From NCBI RefSeq assembly GCF_004016525.1, contig NZ_SACJ01000014.1:47659-111658 (forward strand): a DNA stretch of 64,000 nt, given 5' to 3'. Made by a program: the position numbers and the translations under genes. The notes under the pieces are model-generated. The model was not told the DNA's origin and did not search any database. It saw only the letters and a list, made by a program, of their open reading frames with translations. Source of the DNA: Flavobacterium sufflavum. GTDB taxonomy: Bacteria > Bacteroidota > Bacteroidia > Flavobacteriales > Flavobacteriaceae. This document shows, in pieces, positions 29,101-36,883 of this stretch. Numbering within the stretch: the first letter of the stretch is position 1; every line of letters starts with the position of its first letter.

Positions 29101-29490
29101 TATCGACAAATTAGTTGATTCTTTTGCCTTTTCAACTTTAGGAATTAAAGAAATTGTTTTTCCTTCAATAATCCATGTAATTGAAGTTTCTGCAAAAGCT
29201 TGTTCCAGCACCTTCTCAATCGGGGCACTTACAACATTAATAGAAATTGGCTTAACATTTTTTAAGATAGCCATGTCATAGAAAAAAACATAATTAGTTT
29301 GACTTTTCATGACCGATATTACTTTCTTAAACGGAACATTCTTTCCTGAGAAAGTAATCGTTTGTGAGGACACTGCTGCTGAAACTTGGAAAGTCAGCGC
29401 GATAACTAATATGGATGTTAATTTCATAACTTTCCAGGCGTTAGTAGTTAGCCAATGATTTTTCGGCTTGGTTTTTGGTAATAATTTCAT
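26185..29490 (-). CDS. SusC-like TonB-dependent transducer with STN domain (pair 2)
   Basis: This 1101-residue protein has a signal sequence (LTSILVIALTFQVSAAVSSQ) followed by an STN domain (about 55-115; VPFKKVISVMKSQTNYVFFYD, ISINVVSAPIEKVLEQAF). The STN domain contacts a FecR anti-sigma factor in the periplasm. Then come the carboxypeptidase-like domain (about 133-205), the plug with DVVVVGYGSKKRKDLTGAV and the barrel. It both imports glycan and signals to the FecR protein encoded just upstream (29671-30843). This is the standard ECF/FecR/transducer arrangement, which turns on transport when substrate is bound. Confidence 0.94.
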   Translation of the reverse strand: MKLLPKTKPKNHWLTTNAWKVMKLTSILVIALTFQVSAAVSSQTITFSGKNVPFKKVISVMKSQTNYVFFYDMAILKNVKPISINVVSAPIEKVLEQAFAETSITWIIEGKTISLIPKVEKAKESTNLSIQQNIIKGKITDEKGAPLPGVTILVKNTKKATTTDFDGNFELKTADSESTLVISYIGFATQEVKVSKSENLKIVLLQETSKLEDVVVVGYGSKKRKDLTGAVTTLSSDSYKDQPVLNSAAAIQGRVAGVAVNNNSGAPGGGIKVRIRGANSVNAGNEPLYVVDGIALSSSGFQDVNINDISSMEILKDASGTAIYGSRGANGVILITTKSGKTGKTKIQYSSFVSFNSPMKKYDLMDAVTYAKVANVAAGTTVFPNPDSFANKTTDMQNKIFANAVTQNHQVTVSGGTDNTKYFISGFYTDQEGLLLNSNQNKFGLRSNLGIKLSERFNLDLGMFVSRINSKNNTDIGDKGNPVMSGMTWAPTEPIYDDDANGLYNVRAVSPIWQNPYMILKERNSNDFSNVGIFNGKLKYKITDWLTFTVNTGLDMKISKGAFLNNQWISPGNMGSGQSYREAYTFQNSDILTFHKTFNTVHDLTVTAVYENTSNKTSGFGASGSGLSSTINGYDNLSLNASQGISSNYTNWGILSYMGRLEYAYDSKYLLTATMRRDGSSKFQGKNKWSNFPSVGLGWKLSEESFIKDMDVFSTLKLRAGWGITGNQSVPPYSTLGLLNPFTYSYGTPTGYLGYSIGNPATPDVKWETTSQVDVGIDVSLLNNRLNFTADYYNKDTRDLLLFTNIPNYSGGGTFLKNVGKVNNRGFEMAVDFDAIQSENFKWSLGGNFSTNQNKVMSLGDESIVLRGPINGLISSPIQAIKKGEPLGSFYLIPWTGIYKNDDPTLGFKAGDNRYTDVSGNNSIGDEDKVISGSATPKYQWGFTNNFSYKNFELNIFIQGAHGNKMFNATYAATAVPTSDVAYPTLNEVSNYWTPQNTNAVWANPGSTTNRNIIESTRFLQDASYVRVKNISLSYSIPKSVVNVSSAKISISAQNFLTFTKYKGFDPEASSTSSSSDADAGIDLGAYPSPKTVTLSLNIGL

Positions 29491-29581
29491 ACTTTTGGTA
29501 ATGGTTTTTGGTTAATAATAAATTCTCCTTGCTTGGTTTATCTATCTGTTTTCCATAACTGTTCCTTTTTATTTTAGGAAC

Positions 29582-29613
29582 AAGCCAGCAATGCTTCCAA
29601 CATCTGCTGGCTT
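29582..29613. promoter_or_regulatory. Perfect 9-bp hairpin between fecR and susC
   Basis: AAGCCAGCA pairs with TGCTGGCTT across a 14-base loop. In the transcribed (minus) direction no long U-run follows, while on the plus strand it does. It may attenuate or protect the message between regulator and transporter genes. Confidence 0.5.
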
Positions 29614-29670
29614 TTTTTATTAATAACAAATACATATTTTATAAAAAAGGGTTTCCCCGTTCTAATCTAA

Positions 29671-30843
29671 TTATGGCATCACTCTTAAAACATTTCCATC
29701 GATTTTAAAATGTACCTTATTCTTTTCTAAAATTTTTAATACTTGTGATAACTGTAAATTCCTTTGTATTTCTCCTTCAAATGTTCTTTCAGGTATTCCT
29801 TTTTCAAATACAACATCCACGTCATACCAGCGACTTAGTTGTCGTAAAACCATTTGAAGACTGGCATTCTCAAAATAGAATACGCCATTTTTCCATCCCA
29901 TTACTTCTTCTAAATTTACATTATCATTTACGACAATAGCACCTAGTTTTTGTTTTTGTGCTTGCTGCCCAGGTTTCAATAGTACTTTTTTGCCTTTCTC
30001 AGTTAATAACACACTTCCTTCTAAAAGGGTGGTATTTACGGTAGCTTCATCATCATACGCATTTACATTAAAATGAGTTCCTAATACGTTTACCTGCATA
30101 TCATTTACTGAAACCCTAAAAGGTCTCTTTTTGTCTTTGGCTACTTCAAAATAAGCTTCTCCAGTTAGGGTTACTTTTCTTTCGTTTGCCGCAAAAGAAG
30201 TTGGAAAAGTAATTGACGAAGATGCATTAAGCCATACTTTCGTACCATCTGATAATTCCAGGTTATACTGTCGTGCTCTGGGAGTGGTCATCGTATTGTA
30301 TACTACTTGAGTACCACTACCTGCCTTATATACAACACCACCATTTTTTTTTAAAACAGCCGTATTATTTTGATTGGCTAACAATCCATTCCCTGCGCTA
30401 TCCAAAACAATTTTGGAACCATCAGAAAGCGTTAGTATCGCTCCCGTTTTTCCAGGCTCTTTATCATTACTTTCTTTTGAAGCTACCATCACAGGAGATT
30501 GATCTCTTTTTTGAAAAAGAGCAAAAGTTCCAATACCAATGGCTACTAAAACACTTGCAGCTACCGCTATTTTTCTCCAGTTAAATAACCTTATAACAGA
30601 CGACTCTTTTGTTTTTGAAGAAGCATCCATTTTCTTCCTAAGTTCTTCGATAAACTTTTTAGTTACATCAGGACTAACGGTAGGAATTTCTACAGAGTCA
30701 TAATTTTCTCGAAGAATCGCATTCAGTTCCTCCGAATATTGGGGATTATCCAACATCGAGAGTAGCATTGTTTTACCTTCAGAAGTAATCTCTCCTGAAA
30801 TAAACTGCTCCATAAGTTCATTAAATACTTCTTTCTGATACAT
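29671..30843 (-). CDS. FecR-family anti-sigma factor
   Basis: This 390-residue protein has a cytoplasmic N-terminal part (about 1-85) that binds the sigma factor, one membrane helix (about 92-110; IAVAASVLVAIGIGTFALF), then the periplasmic FecR domain. The family block is LELSDGTKVWLNASSSITFP, ERKVTLTGEAYFEVAKD and MQVNVLGTHFNVNAYDDE. The C-terminus (LQMVLRQLSRWYDVDVVFE, then FKIDGNVLRVMP) resembles an STN-like fold, as in many Bacteroidetes FecR proteins. It keeps the sigma factor at 30931-31530 inactive until the SusC-type transducer signals. Confidence 0.93.
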   Translation of the reverse strand: MYQKEVFNELMEQFISGEITSEGKTMLLSMLDNPQYSEELNAILRENYDSVEIPTVSPDVTKKFIEELRKKMDASSKTKESSVIRLFNWRKIAVAASVLVAIGIGTFALFQKRDQSPVMVASKESNDKEPGKTGAILTLSDGSKIVLDSAGNGLLANQNNTAVLKKNGGVVYKAGSGTQVVYNTMTTPRARQYNLELSDGTKVWLNASSSITFPTSFAANERKVTLTGEAYFEVAKDKKRPFRVSVNDMQVNVLGTHFNVNAYDDEATVNTTLLEGSVLLTEKGKKVLLKPGQQAQKQKLGAIVVNDNVNLEEVMGWKNGVFYFENASLQMVLRQLSRWYDVDVVFEKGIPERTFEGEIQRNLQLSQVLKILEKNKVHFKIDGNVLRVMP

Positions 30844-30930
30844 AATATAAGGTTTTGGGGCGACCTAATTCAGGTCTCTAAATATAAAGACGCGATTAGA
30901 TTACCAAAGTGGCAATGAAAAATGAAAAAA

Positions 30931-31530
30931 TTATGAAAAAAATTTTAACCCTAAAGAAATTAGCGTTAATAAATTGATATTATAATGCTTATGAAGGTAA
31001 TTTCTAAGAAAATTTAAAGCCTGTACCAAGTGCCAACGAACAGTTCTTGTCGCAATACCCAATTCTTTACTAATATAATCGGCATCCCTACCTTCCATGC
31101 GGCTTAACAGGAAAACAGAGCGTCTGGGTTCTTGCAAAAGCGCAGCCCCTTCATTTATAATTTTGACCAATTCCTGAAACTCATATTGCTCGTCTGGTTT
31201 TAAAAATAGCTCTTGTAACTTTTCTCCTTTTAGCGAATCCGTTTCTATTAATTTTTTCCGTATATGGCTAATAATTAAATTGCGACTCGCAATAAAAAGG
31301 TAGTTTTCAAAACTGTTTACTTCAGATAGTTTTTTTCGTTTTTCCCAAATCTGAATAAAAACATCTTGTGTTAATTCCTCGGCAACCGGATATGATTTCA
31401 CAAAACTGAGAGCATGTTGAAGCACCTTTTGCCAATATTTTTCAACTAGCAAAGTATAAGACGATTCATCGCCTGCCGAAATACTCAATAAAAGAGCAGA
31501 TTCATTTAAAGATATCGAATTAGAGTTCAT
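30931..31530 (-). CDS. ECF-type RNA polymerase sigma factor
   Basis: This 199-residue protein has region 2 at about 25-95 (VEELTQDVFIQIWEKR-like block seen as VAEELTQDVFIQIWEKRKKL, then NYLFIASRNLIISHIRKK) and region 4 at about 130-190 (LQEPRRSVFLLSRMEGRDADY, IATRTVRWHLVQALNFLRNYL). It directs transcription of the transporter genes behind it and is held by the FecR protein. A TAnnTTTG promoter (31573-31580) lies 43 bases upstream of the start codon. Confidence 0.94.
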   Translation of the reverse strand: MNSNSISLNESALLLSISAGDESSYTLLVEKYWQKVLQHALSFVKSYPVAEELTQDVFIQIWEKRKKLSEVNSFENYLFIASRNLIISHIRKKLIETDSLKGEKLQELFLKPDEQYEFQELVKIINEGAALLQEPRRSVFLLSRMEGRDADYISKELGIATRTVRWHLVQALNFLRNYLHKHYNINLLTLISLGLKFFS

Positions 31531-31572
31531 ATTATATGATCGGCAATTAGTTTTAATGCAATACGATTAGAG

Positions 31573-31580
31573 CAAACATA
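31573..31580 (-). promoter_or_regulatory. Candidate -7 promoter element for the sigma/fecR/susC/susD operon
   Basis: TATGTTTG on the minus strand fits TAnnTTTG. The predicted leader is about 36 bases. No clear -33 element was found. Confidence 0.5.
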
Positions 31581-31740
31581 GCTAAAATAAATAAAAGTAT
31601 AGAAGTTAAGAATGGGATTTGTTAAATCATTCGTATAATTGATTTCTTTTATCTTTATTAAAAATTCCATCCTAAGTCTATCCTTTAAATAAAAAATAAA
31701 CTTCGGATTGATAAAATTGAAAGTATGATTTTTATATCTA

Positions 31741-34700
31741 TTATTTCTCTTCCTGACTTTGCTCCACAAATTGGGTTGGTGTCATTCCGAAAAGTTCTTT
31801 GAAGGTTTTGGTAAAATAAGCAGAAGAATTAAAACCGCACATATGTGTTAATTCTTTAACCGAATATTTTTGGGTCAACAATAATTCGGATGCATATTTT
31901 AAACGAATGGTTCGGATAAAATTACTCGGATTTTGTCCTGTGATTGAACTGATTTTTCTATAAAACTGAGATCGGCCAATTCCTAATGATTTTATGATAT
32001 CTTCTAAACTAAAATCAGGATCGGAGATATTATCCATCACAATTTTAGTTGTTTTATCTAAAAATGCTTCATCAATAGAATTGGTCGTTATTTCGCTCGA
32101 AGGCAGAATCGTTCCTATAGAAGCAAATCTTTCCTTAGCTCTTTTTCGGGCTTCCAAAAGATTTTTAATTCTAGCTTTTAAAACATTAATATTAAATGGT
32201 TTTGATAAATATTCATCGGCTCCTGTATCATAACCCTCAATTCGATCTTCTTCCAAACTTCTTGCTGTCAACAAAATAATAGGAATATGACTGGTTTCAA
32301 TATCATTTTTAGCCTGGCGACACATTTCAAAACCATCCATTTCAGGCATCATCACATCACTGATAACAATATCAGGATAATATTTCTTAATCATTTTTAA
32401 CCCCAGAAGTCCATTAGCAGCCTCTTTAACCTGAAACTGATAACTCAATTCACTTTTTAAATGATTACGCAATTCTTTATTGTCCTCAACAATAAGCACA
32501 ACAGGACGATTACTTTTATCAGTAGTAACCGCTTCATCATCTACATCTTCATTAGATATCGCAATTTCATATTCGGCAGAAGTGATAGAAACCTTATCAA
32601 TTTTATAATTACCGGATTCGTATAAATCAGATTGATTTTTCTCTACAGGAAGATCAGCCGGTAATCGCACAATAAAAGTAGAACCAACCTGATATTCACT
32701 TTCAACCAGAATTTCTCCTTGATGCAACTCGACCAAACTTTTAATAAAATTCAGTCCAATTCCAGTTCCTGATTTAGAACTATCAGCGTGAAAAAAGCGT
32801 TGAAAAACCTCATTTAGTTGTTCTTTCTTTAATCCTATACCTGTGTCTGCTACTTTGATTTCAACATCTCTTTCTACTGTTTTTCTTTTAAAAAACCTCA
32901 AATAAGTATACTCCTTCTCAAGCATTACTTCATTTATAGACAAAGTTACTTCGCCACCTTTATCTGTAAATTTAAGTGCATTAGAAAGTAAATTAGTCAA
33001 TATCTTTTCGATTTTATCAGGATCAAACATGCCATACAATTGTTTTTTAGGCGCATTAAAAACAAAATCTATTCCTTTGGCTTTCGCCAAATCTTCAAAC
33101 AACAGAAAAATATCTTTACTGAATTTCACGATATTCATTCGGGAAATTTCCAAAGGTTTTTTACCCAAATCCATTTTTCTTAAATCCAGTAATTGGTTAA
33201 CAAGATGCAAAAGTCTACGACTACTTCTTTGGATAATCAATGCCGATTTCTTGACTTCTTCAGGATCGTTAAACGAAGACAAAATTTTATCAACGGGATT
33301 TAGAATTAATGTCAAAGGCGTTCTAAATTCGTGAGAAACGTTGATAAAGAAGTTTAATTTCATTTGGTCCAACTCCTGTTCTTTTTCTTCCCTAACCTTT
33401 TTAGTATAAAAATAAATCGAATAGGACAGAATAAAAGCAAAAGCCAAAAGATAAAAAGTATAGGCCCACCAGGTTTTCCATGGCGGCGATTGTACTTTAA
33501 TTAAAATAGACGTTTTTCTTGCCTGATCCCATTGTCCATCTACCGAGGCAATAACTTCAAACGTATAAGTACCTGGTTCCAAATTAGAATAATTAGCTAC
33601 CCTGCTAATATCGGCATTGATGAAATTTTCATCCAGCCCATCCATTCTATAAGCATACTTTACCCTTTCCGGATTTTGATAATGCAGGGCTACAAAACCA
33701 AATGAAATATAACCTTCATCATACCTTAAATTAATTTCTTTAGTCGCTGCAATAGATTGGTTCAACAAAATCCTTCCATTGATGGTATCTCCGGCATCAA
33801 TCTTTTTATTAAACAATCGAATTTCTGAAATAACCGGAGAAACAATACCCGATTTAAGAGAAATATCTTTTGGATTAAAAATATTGAATCCATTAATTCC
33901 GCCCACAATAATACGCCCATCATGTGTTTTAGCAATAGACTTACTCTGAAACTCAGTCCCTTGTAATCCGTCGTGCAGATTAAAATTTTTAAAGGTTCTC
34001 GTTTTAGGATTCAGTAAAGACAATCCACTCTTAGTACTGATCCACAAATTATGATTATTATCTTCCTGAATCCCTACCACCAAATTATTTGGAAGTCCAT
34101 TCAATGACGAATAAGAATGTTTCAATTTCAAGTTAGCATCCAGCTCATACAGGCCAATATCAGTTCCAAGCCATATATTCCTTCTATAATCTTCGATAAT
34201 ATAATTGACCCTGTTTCCTTGAATATTTTTTATTTTAATCTCCGAAAAGTTTATTTTTTTCGGAATCGTCATCTTAACCGCATTAAGAGAAGTAACACAC
34301 AAACCTTGGGAAGTTCCTACAAACAAGCGATTTTTAGAATCAATAAAAAGTGAAAAAACAAAATTACTAATCAAACTGTGAGCATCACCCGGAATATTCT
34401 TGTACTGATAAAACTTTTCGTTAACGGGATCAAACAAATTTAAACCTGCCGTAGATGTTCCTAACCACAATCGGTTTTTGGTATCTTTTTCGGCACACCA
34501 AACTGTGTTTTGTCCAATAGAAAAAGGATCATTCTTATTGAATTTATACGATTTAACAATTCCCTCATCAGTATAAAACTTATTCAAACCTCCATCCCAG
34601 GTACAAACCCACAAAACATTATTATCCCCTTCTAAGAGATACACAATTTTGTCCGAACTTAAGGAATTAGGATTGCCCGGATTGGCTCTAAAATGTTTGA

Positions 34701-35913
34701 AAGTCGCTGTTTTTTCATCAAAAAGATTCAATCCTCCCCCATCAGTTCCTATCCAAATTCTTTTTTTACTATCCTGTAATACCGATTGGGCTATTTTAGC
34801 ACTCAAACCTGTTCCGTTTCCCGGCTGGTAAAAATAATGTCCAAAAGAAGCTTTAGCAACAGCCAATTTACTTACCCCTGCATTATAAGATGCAATCCAA
34901 AAAATACCATTATTATCTTCTAAGACTTTAGAAGGCTGGTTGTTTGACAACGAAAAAGGATCGCTTGGATTTTGTTTCAAATGTTGTAACAATCCTTTCT
35001 TTTTATCCAGCAAATAAATTCCGTCTCCATCGGTAGCTACCCATATCACTCCTTTTCTATCCTGATAAAGATCGAAAATAGGAATGCTTTTAGCTACAGG
35101 AGCTATTTTCTTAAATTTATTTTGGTATCTATTATATAAAAAGAGATGTGACAAATCGTTACCAATCCAAAAATCACCATCCTTGTCAATCAGGAATTGT
35201 TTCGGTAAATGATTCAGATATTGATTGTTTTCAAAGTCAATTGAAAATCGGGTAAAATTATTCGTCTTATAATTATAACGATTCAGATTATTGGATTTTG
35301 TTCCTATCCAAATATTTCCTTGAAGGTCTTTTAAAACATTAGTAACATCATTGTTATCTATAGTATTTTTATTTTTTGCATTATGCGTGTATTGAACAAA
35401 TTTTAATTTAGAATAATTGGAATCTATATTATTATCCAAAGACAATTTGATTAACCCATTTTTAGAAGCAACCCATAATGAATTTGTTTTTTTGTCAAAT
35501 AACAATCCATTAATTACTTCTCTAAAAGTACCATCGGCTGACTTGGTCTGATACAAATTAATTTTATAGAATTTATCCGTGCTTTTATCAAAAACATTCA
35601 ATCCATTATCGGTTCCTACCCATAAATTCCCCTTACTATCTTCAGTAATAGCGTTTATTCTATTGTTGCTTATAGAGTATGGATTATTTAGGATTGTTCG
35701 ATAAACTTGAAATTCATAACCATTATACTTATTTAAACCGTCAATAGTTCCCAGCCATACAAAACCTTCCCTATCCTGAAAAATATCCAAACAAGTACTG
35801 CTTGAAAGCCCTTTTGAGGTATCAAAATTCTCGAATTTTAAATTTGAATACTGAGCTTGAACATAACAAGTAAACAATACAAATAAGAACCCAATTTTAT
35901 TTTTTATTTTCAT
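31741..35913 (-). CDS. Hybrid two-component system sensor/regulator (HTCS 1)
   Basis: This 1390-residue single protein joins sensor and regulator. After a signal peptide come about 14 propeller repeats (NAITEDSKGNLWVGTDNGLNVFD and similar, about 25-720), a Y_Y_Y domain (about 725-800), a membrane helix (about 815-838), HisKA with phospho-His 861 (NVSHEFRTPLTLI), HATPase (about 960-1080; DTGIGLKKEQL), a receiver with Asp 1186 (DIVISDVMMPEMDG) and an AraC-type DNA-binding domain (about 1285-1385; GQNPSNFIRTIRLKYASELL). HTCS proteins bind oligosaccharide in the periplasm and activate PUL promoters. It lies between the sigma-factor operon and the cupin gene, and is a candidate activator of the paired elements at 12298 and 24297. 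Confidence 0.95.
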   Translation of the reverse strand: MKIKNKIGFLFVLFTCYVQAQYSNLKFENFDTSKGLSSSTCLDIFQDREGFVWLGTIDGLNKYNGYEFQVYRTILNNPYSISNNRINAITEDSKGNLWVGTDNGLNVFDKSTDKFYKINLYQTKSADGTFREVINGLLFDKKTNSLWVASKNGLIKLSLDNNIDSNYSKLKFVQYTHNAKNKNTIDNNDVTNVLKDLQGNIWIGTKSNNLNRYNYKTNNFTRFSIDFENNQYLNHLPKQFLIDKDGDFWIGNDLSHLFLYNRYQNKFKKIAPVAKSIPIFDLYQDRKGVIWVATDGDGIYLLDKKKGLLQHLKQNPSDPFSLSNNQPSKVLEDNNGIFWIASYNAGVSKLAVAKASFGHYFYQPGNGTGLSAKIAQSVLQDSKKRIWIGTDGGGLNLFDEKTATFKHFRANPGNPNSLSSDKIVYLLEGDNNVLWVCTWDGGLNKFYTDEGIVKSYKFNKNDPFSIGQNTVWCAEKDTKNRLWLGTSTAGLNLFDPVNEKFYQYKNIPGDAHSLISNFVFSLFIDSKNRLFVGTSQGLCVTSLNAVKMTIPKKINFSEIKIKNIQGNRVNYIIEDYRRNIWLGTDIGLYELDANLKLKHSYSSLNGLPNNLVVGIQEDNNHNLWISTKSGLSLLNPKTRTFKNFNLHDGLQGTEFQSKSIAKTHDGRIIVGGINGFNIFNPKDISLKSGIVSPVISEIRLFNKKIDAGDTINGRILLNQSIAATKEINLRYDEGYISFGFVALHYQNPERVKYAYRMDGLDENFINADISRVANYSNLEPGTYTFEVIASVDGQWDQARKTSILIKVQSPPWKTWWAYTFYLLAFAFILSYSIYFYTKKVREEKEQELDQMKLNFFINVSHEFRTPLTLILNPVDKILSSFNDPEEVKKSALIIQRSSRRLLHLVNQLLDLRKMDLGKKPLEISRMNIVKFSKDIFLLFEDLAKAKGIDFVFNAPKKQLYGMFDPDKIEKILTNLLSNALKFTDKGGEVTLSINEVMLEKEYTYLRFFKRKTVERDVEIKVADTGIGLKKEQLNEVFQRFFHADSSKSGTGIGLNFIKSLVELHQGEILVESEYQVGSTFIVRLPADLPVEKNQSDLYESGNYKIDKVSITSAEYEIAISNEDVDDEAVTTDKSNRPVVLIVEDNKELRNHLKSELSYQFQVKEAANGLLGLKMIKKYYPDIVISDVMMPEMDGFEMCRQAKNDIETSHIPIILLTARSLEEDRIEGYDTGADEYLSKPFNINVLKARIKNLLEARKRAKERFASIGTILPSSEITTNSIDEAFLDKTTKIVMDNISDPDFSLEDIIKSLGIGRSQFYRKISSITGQNPSNFIRTIRLKYASELLLTQKYSVKELTHMCGFNSSAYFTKTFKELFGMTPTQFVEQSQEEK

Positions 35914-35966
35914 TCTATTTTTTTCCTAAAACATTAAATAATTTCTAGGATTACAGTTAATATTAT

Positions 35967-35974
35967 CAAAATTA
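35967..35974 (-). promoter_or_regulatory. Candidate -7 promoter element for HTCS 1
   Basis: TAATTTTG on the minus strand lies about 54 bases upstream of the start codon. No -33 element is evident. Confidence 0.4.
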
Positions 35975-36097
35975 AGTAATTTAAAAAGGAAAACACTAGC
36001 TTAAATATTCTTTTTTTAAGTTTGTTTTTTGATATTTTATTTGTGTGTAAGAAAAGAAAGCTGAATTTTCATTTTACAAGTCAAAAACACATCTTCA

Positions 36098-36142
36098 TAA
36101 AAAAATTAGAGCAAAAAACAATACTGTCTTTTACTCTAATTT
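36098..36142 (-). terminator. Terminator after the cupin gene
   Basis: AAATTAGAG pairs with CTCTAATTT, extended inside by AAAA/TTTT. In the minus direction a run of U follows directly. It separates the cupin gene from HTCS 1. Confidence 0.85.
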
Positions 36143-36182
36143 AAAAATGATTCTTCATTTTAGAAATAATTTAAACATCTTT

Positions 36183-36698
36183 TTATCTTCCAAAATCATC
36201 CTGCAAGCGTACAATATCTTCTTCATCAGAAGGATTATTAGAATCTGTATGTTGCCAAATTTCAGCTACAATTCCCCATGAATCCAAACCAATCAAACGA
36301 TGACGTTCCCCTTTATCCATTTGTATAAAAGCCCCCTGATTAAGCTGTTGTAGTTCTCCTTCCTCATCACTAGCACTTGTTTTTACTCCAACCGAACCCG
36401 AAAGAATTGTCCAAATTTCAGCCCTTCTAAAATGATACTGCCAGGACAAACGCTTATTAGGTGCAACAACCAAAATCTTCGGACTCAATTTATTGGTAAT
36501 CTGAATTTCAGACATTTCAAGATGCGGAAAAAATTTGGCTGCAAAAGCTTGTGCCTGCTTTTCATCAATTACAAAAAAACCTCCCCAAGGACGGCTTTGA
36601 TCCTGTTGGACTATAGTAAAATTTTCATCTTTCAGGAAAGAAGCAATCTGTTCAAAAACTGTATCTTTTTCTAATTCGTTAGATAAATTAAATTCCAT
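36183..36698 (-). CDS. Cupin protein related to type II mannose-6-phosphate isomerase
   Basis: This 171-residue cytoplasmic protein has RPWGGFFVID near the start, then the cupin core LSWQYHFRRAEIWTILSGSVGV (about 95-120) and LNQGAFIQMDKGERHRLIGLD (about 130-150). The His and Glu residues in these blocks would hold a metal ion. The family includes the C-terminal domain of GDP-mannose pyrophosphorylase/phosphomannose isomerase proteins; Bacteroidetes members are often labelled phosphoheptose isomerase without direct proof. Neighbouring PUL genes suggest a sugar-phosphate role, but this is a guess. It stands alone, between two terminators. Confidence 0.65.
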   Translation of the reverse strand: MEFNLSNELEKDTVFEQIASFLKDENFTIVQQDQSRPWGGFFVIDEKQAQAFAAKFFPHLEMSEIQITNKLSPKILVVAPNKRLSWQYHFRRAEIWTILSGSVGVKTSASDEEGELQQLNQGAFIQMDKGERHRLIGLDSWGIVAEIWQHTDSNNPSDEEDIVRLQDDFGR

Positions 36699-36776
36699 TC
36701 TATTCTTTGTTTTCGTTTAGTGTTTATACATCAATATTAAAAGGGATAAAATTATTCATTTAAAACAGACTAACCG

Positions 36777-36800
36777 TTCTGAACTATACTGAGTTCAGAA
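36777..36800. promoter_or_regulatory. Perfect palindrome upstream of the cupin gene
   Basis: TTCTGAACT and AGTTCAGAA, 9 bp each with a 6-base spacer, lie about 80 bases upstream of the start at 36698. The half-site spacing of about one and a half helical turns fits a dimeric repressor or activator site. Confidence 0.5.
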
Positions 36801-36844
36801 AATATTAAAAAATGACTGATGGCACACATAACATTTACAGTAAT

Positions 36845-36882
36845 AAAAAAGGGAGAATAAACTTAGTTCATTCTCCCTTTTT
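36845..36882 (-). terminator. Terminator of the GH2/GH28/GH115/esterase operon
   Basis: AAAAAGGGAGAAT pairs with ATTCTCCCTTTTT across an 11-base loop, 2 bases past the GH2 stop. A-tracts on both sides allow it to work in both directions. Confidence 0.92.
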
Positions 36883-36883
36883 A

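Noticed and set aside
29441..29635. 64-codon open frame on the minus strand across the fecR-susC gap
   Set aside because: It overlaps the susC start in another frame and contains the intergenic hairpin; no domain or signal is seen.
36741..36765. Third copy of the GATAAATTATCATTCATT promoter element (GATAAAATTATTCATTT)
   Set aside because: The match is partial and the other blocks and the -7 element are not at the expected spacing.
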